Assembly (NCBI RefSeq): GCF_018224615.1
Contig: NZ_JAGTUK010000001.1
Location: 930,001 to 994,000 of the forward strand
DNA length: 64,000 nucleotides
Direction: 5' to 3'
Source: Microbacterium paraoxydans
GTDB lineage: Bacteria; Actinomycetota; Actinomycetes; Actinomycetales; Microbacteriaceae
Of the stretch, positions 8,161 to 16,994 are shown one piece after another (positions within the stretch are counted from its first letter, which is position 1; each line of letters begins with the position of its first letter). Under the pieces are notes generated by a model. That model searched no databases. It was not told the origin of the DNA and worked only from the letters and a program-made list of their open reading frames with translations. Position numbers and translations under genes: made by a program.

Positions 8161-9153
8161 ATGACCGGAATATTGGTGCAGGACGTCAGCAGGGCCTTCG
8201 GCACGGTGCAGGCCGTACGCTCGGCCACCCTCCGCGCGGAACCCGGGAAGGTGACCGGCCTGGTCGGGCCCAACGGCGCGGGCAAGACCACCCTGCTGCT
8301 CATGCTCGCCTCGCTGCTCGCCCCCGACACCGGGACGATCCGCATCGGCGGCGTCGACCCCGCCGAAGACCCCCTCGCGGCCCGGCGACTGCTCGGCTGG
8401 ATGCCCGACGCCCTCGGCGCCTGGCCCTCGCTCACCGCCCGCGAGACCATCGTCACCACCGCGCGGCTCTACGGCATCCCCGCGGACGACGCGGCCGCCC
8501 GCGCACGGCACCTGCTCGCACTGGTCGGCCTGGGGGAACTCGCCGACTCCCCGGCCAAGGTGCTCTCCCGCGGGCAGAAGCAGAAGCTCGGCCTCGCGCG
8601 CGCCCTCGTGCACGACCCGCAGGTGCTGCTGCTCGACGAGCCCGCGTCGGGACTCGACCCCGAGGCGCGCGTGCAGCTGCGCGTGCTGCTGCGCCGGTTC
8701 GCGGCCGAGGGACGCACGATCCTCATCTCCAGCCACATCCTCTCCGAGCTGGAGGAGGTGGTCGACGACGCCGTGTTCCTCGTCGCCGGTTCCGTGGTCG
8801 ACGCCGCCCCCGCGCAGAGCAGCGTGCGCGCCTGGCGCATCCGCCTGGCCGGGGGCACTCCGGAGCGGCTGAGCGCCGACACCTGGCAGGTCGCATCGCA
8901 GCTCGGCCTCGCGCCCGACTCGCTCGCGGTCGACCGCGGCGCCGTGCTGGTGGGCTTCACCGGCGAGGACGCGGCCGCCCAGTCGCTGCGCCGACTCGTG
9001 GAGGCGGGACTGCCCGTCGCGGAGTTCGCTCCGGCGCAGAGCGACCTCGAGCACACGTTCCTGCACCTGCAGCACCCCGCGGCGGCACCGACCCCGCCCC
9101 CCGCCCCGCCCGCCCCGCCCGCAGCACCCGAGGGAACGGAGGCCGGCGCATGA
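8161..9153 (+). CDS. ABC transporter ATP-binding protein
   Basis: A 330-residue nucleotide-binding subunit. Walker A is GPNGAGKTT (about residues 38-46), the signature is LSRGQKQKLGLARAL (first residues differ from canonical LSGGQ), Walker B is VLLLDEPASGLDPEA, and the H-loop is ILISSHILSELEEV. The C-terminal third ends in a Pro/Ala-rich tail (PTPPPAPPAPPAAPEG) unlikely to be structured. Domain type matches ABC-2 exporters such as drug or NatA-like systems. It overlaps the permease gene by four bases (ATGA), so the two subunits are made together. The substrate cannot be inferred. Confidence 0.93.
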   Translation: MTGILVQDVSRAFGTVQAVRSATLRAEPGKVTGLVGPNGAGKTTLLLMLASLLAPDTGTIRIGGVDPAEDPLAARRLLGWMPDALGAWPSLTARETIVTTARLYGIPADDAAARARHLLALVGLGELADSPAKVLSRGQKQKLGLARALVHDPQVLLLDEPASGLDPEARVQLRVLLRRFAAEGRTILISSHILSELEEVVDDAVFLVAGSVVDAAPAQSSVRAWRIRLAGGTPERLSADTWQVASQLGLAPDSLAVDRGAVLVGFTGEDAAAQSLRRLVEAGLPVAEFAPAQSDLEHTFLHLQHPAAAPTPPPAPPAPPAAPEGTEAGA

Positions 9154-10169
9154 CTCTCGCGAACATCGGCATCATCGCCCGGCTCGAGCTCACGCAGCGG
9201 CTGCGCAGCGTGGGCTGGTACGTGCTGCTCGGCGTCTTCGCGCTCGTGCTGCTCGGCATCACCGCGCTCGCGTTCGCCGTGTACTCCTGGGGCGACGCGG
9301 TCGGCGCCGGCGTGTACTCGATCGTCGTCAACATCGTGCTGCTGCTGGTGGTGCTCGTCTCACCGACGCTCAGCGGCAACGCGATCAACGGCGACCGCGA
9401 CGCCGCGACGCTCGGCGCCATCCAGGTCACCGCGGCGTCCACCGGCGACATCATGCTCGGCAAGCTGCTCGCGGCCATCGCGACCGGCGGGGCGTTCCTG
9501 CTGGTCGCCGTGCCGTTCCTGGCGCTGTCGCTGCTGGGCGGAGGAGCCGATCCGCTCGTGCTCCTGGTGTCGCTGCTCGTGCTCGCCGCGGAGATCGTGA
9601 TCGTCGCCGCGATCGGCGTCGGCCTGAGCGGCCTCATCGCGCGTCCGCTGTTCTCGGTCGCCGCCACGTACCTCGTGGTGTCGGGGCTCGTGATCGGCAC
9701 CCTCATCGTCTTTGCGCTGGGCGGCATGGCCATCCGCACGGAGGCCACCAGCTACAGCCGCCCGTACGACGCGAACGGCGTGGTCGACTGTGAGCGGTGG
9801 GAGGTGACGGGCACCTACGAGGCGCCGCGCTTCGACCTGGTGTGGTGGGCGCTCGCCGCGAACCCGTTCGTGGTGCTCGCCGACGCCACGCCCACCGAGT
9901 TCTCGAAGGAGGGCTACCCGGTGGATCTGTTCGGACAGATCAAGTACGGCCTGCGCAGCGCCCAGCAGTCGCCGCTGGAGCAGCGGTGGGACGAGTGCGA
10001 CACGGACGGCAGCTACCGCACGCCGAAGGAGGTCATCGAGTCGTCGGTGCCCAGCTGGTTCGTGGGGCTGGGCGTGCAGGTCGTGATCGCCGGATCGCTG
10101 TTCGCCGGGGCCTGGGCGCGCACGCGCACCCCCGCGCGACGCCTGCCGCCGGGGACGCGCATCGCCTGA
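9150..10169 (+). CDS. ABC-2 type transporter permease
   Basis: A 339-residue membrane protein with about six transmembrane helices: one near residues 20-45 (VGWYVLLGVFALVLLGITALAF), several between 50 and 200 (IVVNIVLLLVVLVSPTLSGN, LLVSLLVLAAEIVIVAAIGV, FSVAATYLVVSGLVIGTLIV) and a last one near 310. A large extracytoplasmic loop of about 100 residues before the last helix contains two Cys (DCERWEV and DECDTDG) that could form a disulfide. The motif SPTLSGNAINGDRDAATLGAIQVT is typical of ABC-2 permeases. It partners the ATPase encoded just upstream. Confidence 0.9.
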   Translation: MTLANIGIIARLELTQRLRSVGWYVLLGVFALVLLGITALAFAVYSWGDAVGAGVYSIVVNIVLLLVVLVSPTLSGNAINGDRDAATLGAIQVTAASTGDIMLGKLLAAIATGGAFLLVAVPFLALSLLGGGADPLVLLVSLLVLAAEIVIVAAIGVGLSGLIARPLFSVAATYLVVSGLVIGTLIVFALGGMAIRTEATSYSRPYDANGVVDCERWEVTGTYEAPRFDLVWWALAANPFVVLADATPTEFSKEGYPVDLFGQIKYGLRSAQQSPLEQRWDECDTDGSYRTPKEVIESSVPSWFVGLGVQVVIAGSLFAGAWARTRTPARRLPPGTRIA

Positions 10170-10236
10170 GGGACGGGGAGAGCGGGAGGTGCGGAATCAG
10201 CCACCCCCCGTTCACCCGCCGTGCACCGTGGAGACG

Positions 10237-10254
10237 CCCCGCGGTCACGCGGGG
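10237..10254 (+). terminator. Hairpin after the ABC permease gene
   Basis: CCCCGCG and CGCGGGG with loop GTCA, about 70 bases after the stop. A compact GC stem without U tract; probable terminator or leader hairpin of the following surface-protein gene. Confidence 0.45.
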
Positions 10255-10313
10255 TCGATGGTCTGGGCGCGTACCCGTCTGAGCCCGCCCCGGGCGATCC
10301 TCCAGGAGACTCC

Positions 10314-13037
10314 ATGCCCCGCCTGCACTCCGCAGCGGCGGTCGCGGCGGTGTGCGCGCTGAGCGCCGCCGCCCTGCTCGCCGTCCCCGCCGCCGCCACC
10401 GGCGCCGTGACCGTTCCGCCGGTCGCCGCCCCCGCCGGGTCGATCCTCATCAACGAGGTCGACTCGCAGCCGGCCGACTGGGTCGAGTTCGTCAACCCCG
10501 GCACCTCCGCGCTCGACATCTCGGGCTACGAGATCCGCGACAACTCCGACGACCACCGCTGGCGGTTCCTGCCCGGGACGCAGATCGCGGCCGGACAGTT
10601 CCTCGTGGTCGAGGAGGGCACGATCGGGCTCGTGGACGGCGTGGAGATGGCCTTCCGCGACCCGATCGGTATCGGCAGCGCCGACCGGATCCGGCTGTTC
10701 GACGCTTCGGGAGCGCTGATCGACGACACGCTGCCCTGGCAGGGGCACGCCGCGATCGACGGTGACACCGCGGCGGCGACGCTCGGCCGCTGCCCCGACG
10801 GGGTGGGCGCGTTCGCGCTCGCCTACGCCACGCCGGGAGCCGCCAACGCGTGCGTGCGGCCGTCGGTCGCGATCAACGAGATCGAGTCGAACGGCGACGC
10901 CACGGACTGGGTCGAGGTCACGAACACCGGGACGGCACCGGTCGACCTGTCCGGATGGACGGTGATCGACAGCGATCCGACGGGTCATGCATCCGAGACC
11001 ACTCCGCTGCCCTCCGGCACGGTCCTGCAGCCCGGGGGCTACCTCGTGTTCGACCAGCCGGCGAACTTCGTGTTCGGGCTCGGCAACGGCGACACCGTGA
11101 CCCTCCGCGACGCGAACGGCACCACGGTCGACGAGCACGTGTACACCGCGCACGCGGCGGGCGTCTGGGCACGCTGCGCCGACGGGACCGGTGCGTTCGT
11201 CGACGTGTCCGTGTCGACCAAGGGGCAGCGCAACGCGTGCGGCAGCCCGGTGCGGCTCAACGAGGTGGAGTCGGACGGCGGCTCGCCCGACGACTGGATC
11301 GAGCTGGTGAACCCGACCACCACCGCGCTCGACGTCTCCGGCATCGTCGTGAAGGACGATGACGATGCGCACGCCTACGCGATCCCCGCCGGCACCACGA
11401 TCGGCGCCGGGGAGTACCTCGTGATCGACCGCGCGCAGCTCGGCTTCGGGCTCGGCGGCGGCGATGCGGTGCGCCTGTTCGACGGAGACCTGCTGATCGA
11501 CGAGACCCGCTGGGGTGACGGGCACGCGTCTCCCACCTGGGGTCGCTGCCCCGATGCTACGGGGGCCTTCACCGCGACCGCGCAGGCGACCAAGGGCGCC
11601 GCGAACGTGTGCCCCGGCGAGGTGCCGGTGGGCGTGTGGCCGGGGTCGGCCGAGGTGCGCGTCGTCGACGAGGTCCCGACGTTCCTCGAGGACAGCTCGG
11701 GCCTCGACGTTCAGGAGACCGCCGACGGCGCGTTCCTGTGGGCGGTCGACAACGGCGAGGGCCGCATCTGGAAGCTCGCGGCGCACGCCGACGGCACGGT
11801 CGAGAAGGCCCAGGGCTGGGAGGCGGGCAAGCGCGTCCGCTTCCCGCGCGACGCGCAGGATCCGGGCGCCGCGGGGCCGGACACCGAGGGCATCACGGTG
11901 GACGATCGGGGCTTCGTCTACGTCGCCTCCGAGCGCGACAACAGCGCCAAGGGCGTCAACCAGAACGTGGTGCTGAAGGTCGACCCGGAGGCGACCGCGG
12001 CAGACCTGGTCGCCCAGCAGGAGTGGGACCTCACGGCGCTGCTCCCGGCGGTCGGCGCCAACTTGGGCATGGAGGCGGTGCAGTGGGTGCCGGACTCCGC
12101 TCTCGCCGGGAAGCTCTTCGACGACAACACCGCTACCGCGTACGACCCCGCGGCGTACCCCGGCCACGGGGCAGGCCTCTTCCTCGTCGCGGTCGAGGAC
12201 AACGGCCACGTGTACGCGTTCGCGCTCGCCGCGGACGGCTCGGCCACGCTCGTGTCGGAGCTCGCCCCCGGTCTCCCCGGCGTCATGGCGCTCGACTGGG
12301 ACACGGTGCGGAACACGCTGTGGGCGGTGTGCGACGACGGCTGCCAGGGGCGCTCTGCCGAGATCACGCTGAACGGGACGGCGGCACCCGGCATCGCGCA
12401 CTATGCGCGCCCGGCGGGTATGCCCGACATCAACAACGAGGGCTTCGCGACCGCGCCGGCCTCGCTGTCGGTCGACGGTCAGCGGCCGGTGTGGTGGTTC
12501 GCGGACGGCGTCGCGTCCCAGGCGCTGCGGACGGGCACCCTGCCGGGCGGCACGGGCGGGGAGAACCCCGGTGGCGAGAACCCCGGTGGGGAGAATCCCG
12601 GCGGGGAGAACCCCGGTGGCGAGAACCCGCCGCTTCCCGGCACGGATCTGGTGGACGGCAACCGCCACGGCGTGACGGTCGACCCTGCCGTGGCGAGTCG
12701 CGGACAGCGGGTCACGGTCACGGTCGGAGAGGAGGCCGCGGGGTCGGAGGCGGCGGTCTGGCTGTACTCGACCCCGGTTCGCCTCGCCACCGGCACGCTG
12801 TCGACCGCGGGGGCGATCACGGTCACGGTCCCGGCCGATGCGCCGCTCGGTGCGCACCGGATTGCGGTCTTCGCGGCCGACGGCACGCTCCTGGGCTGGG
12901 CCGACCTGCGCATCACCGAGGGACCGGGCGGTCTCGCGGCGACGGGGACCGTGCTGCCGGTCGCGGCGATCGCCCTCGCGCTGGTGCTGCTCGCGGCGGG
13001 CGGCGCTGCCGTGACGCGCCGCCGACGCGGCGCGTGA
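10314..13037 (+). CDS. Cell-surface lamin-tail-domain protein with beta-propeller region and LAATG sortase-type tail
   Basis: A 907-residue exported protein. ATG 10314 follows AGGAG and begins a signal peptide (MPRLHSAAAVAAVCALSAAALL, cleavage near AAATGA). Three lamin-tail domains follow, each opening with INEVDSQPADWVEFVNPGT, INEIESNGDATDWVEVTNTG and LNEVESDGGSPDDWIELVNP. Next is a 300-residue segment resembling an esterase-like or SdiA-regulated six-bladed propeller (DTEGITVDDRGFVYVASERD). Then come five GGENP repeats, an Ig-like domain, and a sorting tail: LAATG, a hydrophobic helix and RRRRGA. LAxTG is the motif favoured by actinobacterial class E sortases, so wall anchoring is expected. 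Lamin-tail proteins often accompany extracellular nucleases or phosphatases, but no catalytic motif is seen here. The substrate or adhesive role is unknown. Confidence 0.88.
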   Translation: MPRLHSAAAVAAVCALSAAALLAVPAAATGAVTVPPVAAPAGSILINEVDSQPADWVEFVNPGTSALDISGYEIRDNSDDHRWRFLPGTQIAAGQFLVVEEGTIGLVDGVEMAFRDPIGIGSADRIRLFDASGALIDDTLPWQGHAAIDGDTAAATLGRCPDGVGAFALAYATPGAANACVRPSVAINEIESNGDATDWVEVTNTGTAPVDLSGWTVIDSDPTGHASETTPLPSGTVLQPGGYLVFDQPANFVFGLGNGDTVTLRDANGTTVDEHVYTAHAAGVWARCADGTGAFVDVSVSTKGQRNACGSPVRLNEVESDGGSPDDWIELVNPTTTALDVSGIVVKDDDDAHAYAIPAGTTIGAGEYLVIDRAQLGFGLGGGDAVRLFDGDLLIDETRWGDGHASPTWGRCPDATGAFTATAQATKGAANVCPGEVPVGVWPGSAEVRVVDEVPTFLEDSSGLDVQETADGAFLWAVDNGEGRIWKLAAHADGTVEKAQGWEAGKRVRFPRDAQDPGAAGPDTEGITVDDRGFVYVASERDNSAKGVNQNVVLKVDPEATAADLVAQQEWDLTALLPAVGANLGMEAVQWVPDSALAGKLFDDNTATAYDPAAYPGHGAGLFLVAVEDNGHVYAFALAADGSATLVSELAPGLPGVMALDWDTVRNTLWAVCDDGCQGRSAEITLNGTAAPGIAHYARPAGMPDINNEGFATAPASLSVDGQRPVWWFADGVASQALRTGTLPGGTGGENPGGENPGGENPGGENPGGENPPLPGTDLVDGNRHGVTVDPAVASRGQRVTVTVGEEAAGSEAAVWLYSTPVRLATGTLSTAGAITVTVPADAPLGAHRIAVFAADGTLLGWADLRITEGPGGLAATGTVLPVAAIALALVLLAAGGAAVTRRRRGA
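12555..12629 (+). repeat. Five 15-bp tandem repeats coding GGENP
   Basis: Five in-frame units (GGC/GGT GG[GC] GAG AA[CT] CCC) encode a flexible GGENP linker between the propeller region and the Ig-like domain of the surface protein. Synonymous third-base differences between units show they are not a very recent expansion. Confidence 0.9.
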
Positions 13038-13040
13038 TGA

Positions 13041-13076
13041 GAGGGGATGCGCGGGCGAGGCGCGCGCATCCCCCTC
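13041..13076 (+). terminator. Terminator hairpin after the surface-protein gene
   Basis: GAGGGGATGCGCG (13041-13053) pairs with CGCGCATCCCC-C-TC (13063-13076), starting three bases after the double stop TGATGA. The stem is very GC-rich, and GGTT follows. Confidence 0.75.
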
Positions 13077-13121
13077 GGTTGCCCGGAGGGTGACGGCGAC
13101 CGCAGTGTCGGTGCCGCCGCC

Positions 13122-13127
13122 TAGACT
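13122..13127 (+). promoter_or_regulatory. -10 element of the pcrA promoter
   Basis: TAGACT nine bases before the pcrA ATG, so the 5' leader would be at most a few bases long. Confidence 0.5.
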
Positions 13128-13136
13128 CGTAAGGCC

Positions 13137-15602
13137 ATGACCGAAGCCCCTCTCATCGTCCCCGGATCCGTCGGCCCCCAGTCCTCCGGCGCCCCCGCAC
13201 AGGACGACCTCCTCGCCGGCCTCAACCCCCAGCAGCTCGAGGCCGTCACCTATCGCGGGCCGGCACTGCTCATCGTCGCCGGTGCCGGTTCCGGCAAGAC
13301 CAGCGTGCTCACCCGGCGCATCGCCTCGCTGCTGCGGAGCCGTGAGGCGTGGCCGAGCCAGATCCTCGCGATCACCTTCACCAACAAGGCCGCGGGGGAG
13401 ATGCGCGAGCGTGTGGAAGGGCTCATCGGCGACGCCGCGCGGGGCATGTGGATCTCCACGTTCCACTCCGCGTGCGTGCGCATCCTCCGCCGCGAGGCGC
13501 AGCAGTTCGGCTTCACCAAGAACTTCACGATCTACGACTCCGGCGACTCGCGCGCCCTCCTCAAGCGTCTGGTCAAGGAGCACGAGGCCGATGCGTACGG
13601 CCTCACGCCCGCCGCGGTGCAGGGGCGCATCTCCAAGCTCAAGAACGAGCTGTCCGATGCCGAGTCCTACGCGCGCCAGGCCAACATGACCGACCCCGCC
13701 GAGCGCGTGTTCGTCGAGGTCTTCGCCGACTACCAGCGGCAGCTGCAGCGCGCCAACGCGTTCGACTTCGACGACCTGATCGGGCAGACGGTGTACCTGT
13801 TCCGCGCGTTCCCGCAGGTCGCCGACACCTATCGCCGCCGCTTCCGGCACATCCTGGTCGACGAGTACCAGGACACGAACCACGCGCAGTACGCGCTCAT
13901 CCACGAGCTGACGCGTCCCGTGTCCGGCGCGGGCTCGGCGCCCGATCCGTACGCCTCGAACGGCATGATGATCTTCGAGCCCGACCCCGAGCCCGCCGCG
14001 GGAGCGGGCGAACCGGGTGCGTCGCTCACCGTGGTCGGCGACTCCGATCAGTCGATCTACGCGTTCCGTGGCGCCGACATCCGCAACATCAGCGAGTTCG
14101 AGCGCGACTTCCCCGGCGCGAAGGTCGTGCTGCTCGAGCAGAACTACCGGTCGACGCAGAACATCCTGTCCGCCGCGAACGCCGTGATCGGCAACAACTT
14201 CGATCGCAAGGACAAGAAGCTCTGGAGCGATCGAGGCGACGGCGACAAGATCATCGGCTTCACCGGCTACTCGCAGCACGACGAGGCGCAGTTCGTCGCC
14301 GATGAGGTCGAGGCGCTGCACCGTGCCGGGATGCCCTACTCGGAGATGGCCGTCTTCTACCGCACGAACTCGCAGTCGCGCGCGCTGGAGGAGATCTTCA
14401 TCCGCTCGGCGGTGCCGTACAAGATCATGGGCGGCACCAAGTTCTACGAGCGTGCCGAGATCAAGGACGCGTTGGCCTACCTCGTGGCCGTCGCCAACCC
14501 GGCCGACGAGATGGCCGTGCGCCGCATCCTCAACAAGCCGCGCCGGGGCATCGGCGATGTCACGGAGACCGCGATCGCGCGCTTCGCCGACGAGCACGGC
14601 ATCACGTTCCGCGAGGCGCTGTCGATGCCAGGTCAGCTCGGCGTCGGCCCCAAGATCCAGGCCGCGATCACGCAGCTCGATGCCGTGCTCAGCGAGGCCA
14701 CCGCGATCATGCTGCCGCCCTCCGGCGAGGTGCCGCCGCCCACCTCGGTGGCCGACGGGCTGAGCCTGCTGCTGTCGAAGAGCGGCTACCTCGACGCGCT
14801 GCGCGCGAGCCGCGACCCGCAGGACGAGGCCCGCGTGGAGAACCTCGACGAGTTCGTGGCGGTCACGCGCGACTTCGCCCGCAACAACCCCGAGGGCACG
14901 CTGACCGACTTCCTCACCGAGGTCGCGCTGGTGTCCGACGCCGACGATCTCGACGACGAGTCGGGTTCGGTGTCGCTCATGACCATGCACACCGCGAAGG
15001 GCCTGGAGTACGACGCGGTCTTCGTCACGGGGGTGGAGGAAGACCTCATCCCGCACCGCATCTCGGCGGGAGAGCCCGGGGGACCGCAGGAGGAGCGGCG
15101 GCTGTTCTACGTGGGCATCACGCGCGCCCGCAAGCGTCTGCACCTGTCGCTCGCGATGACCAGGGCGCAGTTCGGCGAGGTGTCGGTGGCCATGCCGAGC
15201 CGGTTCCTGCAGGAGATCCCCGCGGCGCTGATCGACTGGCGCCAGTCGCCCGGCGACGTGAACTCGCGCGGCGGCATGCAGTCGCGGGCCCTCAATGCGC
15301 GGCGCTCCGGCGGCTTCGGCTCGGGCTCGGGCGACCGCTTCGGCGTGAAGCCGCTGCCGCGGGAGTCGCTCAAGCCGCTGTCGACCGCGATGGACAAGAT
15401 CCCCAATCGCGTGACCGCCAAGATGCGCGACAACGGCGACCTGGAGCTTGCGGCGGGCGACCGTATCCGCCACGACGACTTCGGCGAGGGCCGGGTCGAC
15501 GCCGTGACGGGCGAGGGCGCCAAGCGCATCGCGCACGTGCGCTTCGACACGGCGGGGCAGAAGAAGCTGCTCATCAAGGTCGCACCGATCGAGAAGCTGT
15601 AG
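13137..15602 (+). CDS. pcrA: ATP-dependent DNA helicase PcrA/UvrD
   Basis: Superfamily 1A 3'-5' helicase of 821 residues acting in repair and in removal of blocked replication or recombination intermediates. Visible motifs: Q motif LNPQQLEAV (about 27-35); Walker A GAGSGKT (about 51-57); motif Ia ITFTNKAAGEMRERV; motif II LVDEYQDTNHAQY; motif III VVGDSDQSIYAFRGAD; motif IV LEQNYRST; motif V SLMTMHTAKGLEYDAVFVTG; motif VI YVGITRARKRL. The C-terminus ends in a Tudor-like segment (GDRIRHDDFGEGRVDAVTG...KKLLIKVAPIEKL) that in PcrA contacts RNA polymerase. A roughly 30-residue insert rich in Pro/Gly (GSAPDPYASNG) lies between motifs II and III. It is monocistronic. Confidence 0.97.
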   Translation: MTEAPLIVPGSVGPQSSGAPAQDDLLAGLNPQQLEAVTYRGPALLIVAGAGSGKTSVLTRRIASLLRSREAWPSQILAITFTNKAAGEMRERVEGLIGDAARGMWISTFHSACVRILRREAQQFGFTKNFTIYDSGDSRALLKRLVKEHEADAYGLTPAAVQGRISKLKNELSDAESYARQANMTDPAERVFVEVFADYQRQLQRANAFDFDDLIGQTVYLFRAFPQVADTYRRRFRHILVDEYQDTNHAQYALIHELTRPVSGAGSAPDPYASNGMMIFEPDPEPAAGAGEPGASLTVVGDSDQSIYAFRGADIRNISEFERDFPGAKVVLLEQNYRSTQNILSAANAVIGNNFDRKDKKLWSDRGDGDKIIGFTGYSQHDEAQFVADEVEALHRAGMPYSEMAVFYRTNSQSRALEEIFIRSAVPYKIMGGTKFYERAEIKDALAYLVAVANPADEMAVRRILNKPRRGIGDVTETAIARFADEHGITFREALSMPGQLGVGPKIQAAITQLDAVLSEATAIMLPPSGEVPPPTSVADGLSLLLSKSGYLDALRASRDPQDEARVENLDEFVAVTRDFARNNPEGTLTDFLTEVALVSDADDLDDESGSVSLMTMHTAKGLEYDAVFVTGVEEDLIPHRISAGEPGGPQEERRLFYVGITRARKRLHLSLAMTRAQFGEVSVAMPSRFLQEIPAALIDWRQSPGDVNSRGGMQSRALNARRSGGFGSGSGDRFGVKPLPRESLKPLSTAMDKIPNRVTAKMRDNGDLELAAGDRIRHDDFGEGRVDAVTGEGAKRIAHVRFDTAGQKKLLIKVAPIEKL

Positions 15603-15633
15603 CGGGCGCGCGCGGGGCGGAACACGGGGCGGT

Positions 15634-15639
15634 TAGGCT
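15634..15639 (+). promoter_or_regulatory. -10 element of a near-leaderless promoter (SseB-like gene)
   Basis: TAGGCT seven bases before ATG 15647, with no Shine-Dalgarno between them. Confidence 0.5.
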
Positions 15640-15646
15640 GGCTCAT

Positions 15647-16933
15647 ATGGCCCTCTTCTCCCGCCGCAAGAAGTCCGGCGACGACGCCGTCTCTTCCCCC
15701 GCTGCCCCCGCATCCGCGCCCGCCGAGGTCGAGTCCGCTCCGGCCGTGTCGTCCGAGGCAGCGTCCTCAGCAAGCACCGCGCCCGAAGCCACCGCGCCCG
15801 AAGCCACCGCGCCCGGGGCCACCGCGCCCGGGGCCACCGCGCCCGGGGTCGAGTCGCCCGAGACCGCGTCCGGCGAGGCCGCACCCGAGGCCACGCCGTC
15901 GGTGGGCATCTCCGTCCAGGCGTTCCGCGGCGTCGGCGCCGAGGCGGGCCCCGAGGTCGCGCCTCCGCCCGCCGAGGCCGACCCGACCGCGCCCGCCGCC
16001 GGAGCCGCGCCGGCCGCCGACCCTGCCGTCTCCGCCGCCGGCCCTGCAGCCGCGGCCGCGCGCCCCGCCGGGCAGCCCGCGACGCCGGCCGAGCGCACGC
16101 TCCCGCTCGCACCCGCGATGCCGCCCGAGCAGACCGAGAGCGTCCCCGGCATGAAGGACAACGTGCTGCTGCGTGAGGCGCTCGCCCAGATCGAGGCCGG
16201 GGCGTCGAACGAGCAGCTGCTCGGCGTGCTGCGACAGGCCCTGCAGAGCCACCTGTTCATCCGCGTGAACGGCGACGCCAGGGAGCAGATCAGCGAGGGC
16301 AAGCCGCTCGCCGTGGCGGTCGTGCGCGACGGGGAGCGGCAGTTCATGCTCGCGTTCAGCTCGGCGGCCGCCGTGCGCGACTCCGTGCAGCTCGAGGCCG
16401 ATCCCTCCGCGACGTCGGCGGTCGCGCAGCCGTCCACCGCGGTCATGCAGCACGTGGTCGCGGGGGAGTTCGCCGGACTCATCATCGACAACGCCTCGGC
16501 CCCGCACCGCGTGGTGTTCCCGACCGAGCTGCTGGAGAAGACGCTGGAGCAGGCCGATGTCGAGATGACGGTCAAGTCGCTGATCGCGGGGCCGCGTGAG
16601 CAGGACACCCCGGCGAAGGTGGGCGAGGCGCTCGCGACCACGCGCATGTGGGTCGCCGTGAACGACGGGTCGGGCACGGGACAGGTCGGCATCGCCGAGG
16701 CTCAGACCGCCGACGGCCGCCGCTTCCTGCAGCTGTTCTCGCACCCGCTGGAGGTCATCGCCCTCGGGCGCGGCGACCGTCCGCTGCCGTTCGAGCCGGA
16801 GCAGCTGGCGAAGGTGCTGACGAGTCACTCCGAGATGGCGGGCGTGATCGTCGACTCCGCCGGGCCGTCGATCGTGGTGGAGCGGGACGCCCTCGCGCCG
16901 GTGCTCGTGCGGGGCGTGCAGCTCGACGACTGA
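15647..16933 (+). CDS. SseB family protein with Ala/Pro-rich N-terminal region
   Basis: A 428-residue protein. Residues 1-165 are low-complexity (Ala, Pro, Glu, Thr) after a basic start MALFSRRKKSGDD, probably disordered. From about 175 there are two domains of the SseB type: NVLLREALAQIEAGASNEQLLGVLRQALQSHLFIRV...AVAVVRDGERQFMLAFSS and, after HRVVFPTELLEKTLE, a second alpha/beta module with WVAVNDGSGTGQVGIAEAQTADGRRFLQLFSHPLEVIALG. SseB-like domains occur in many actinobacteria without an assigned role; the Salmonella SseB name reflects sequence history only. No signal peptide or membrane helix is seen, so it is presumably cytosolic. Confidence 0.75.
   Translation: MALFSRRKKSGDDAVSSPAAPASAPAEVESAPAVSSEAASSASTAPEATAPEATAPGATAPGATAPGVESPETASGEAAPEATPSVGISVQAFRGVGAEAGPEVAPPPAEADPTAPAAGAAPAADPAVSAAGPAAAAARPAGQPATPAERTLPLAPAMPPEQTESVPGMKDNVLLREALAQIEAGASNEQLLGVLRQALQSHLFIRVNGDAREQISEGKPLAVAVVRDGERQFMLAFSSAAAVRDSVQLEADPSATSAVAQPSTAVMQHVVAGEFAGLIIDNASAPHRVVFPTELLEKTLEQADVEMTVKSLIAGPREQDTPAKVGEALATTRMWVAVNDGSGTGQVGIAEAQTADGRRFLQLFSHPLEVIALGRGDRPLPFEPEQLAKVLTSHSEMAGVIVDSAGPSIVVERDALAPVLVRGVQLDD
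15776..15850 (+). repeat. Five 15-bp tandem repeats coding TAP(E/G)A
   Basis: Five in-frame units ACCGCGCCCGAAGCC or ACCGCGCCCGGGGCC inside the disordered N-terminal region of the SseB-like gene. Near-identity of the units suggests recent slippage; copy number may vary between strains. Confidence 0.9.
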
Positions 16934-16982
16934 GCGGGCCCGTTCCCGGTCGCCGGGGGTTCCGCGCGTGGGGGCCGCGCCC

Positions 16983-16988
16983 TAGGGT
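16983..16988 (+). promoter_or_regulatory. -10 element of a leaderless promoter (LigD-type polymerase)
   Basis: TAGGGT exactly six bases before ATG 16995. Confidence 0.55.
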
Positions 16989-16994
16989 CGGATC

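Noticed and set aside
10245..15536. A very long open frame antisense to the surface protein and pcrA
   Set aside because: High GC content removes stop codons from the opposite frame. The translation is rich in Arg, Val, His and Asp without domains, while the opposite strand carries complete helicase motifs.
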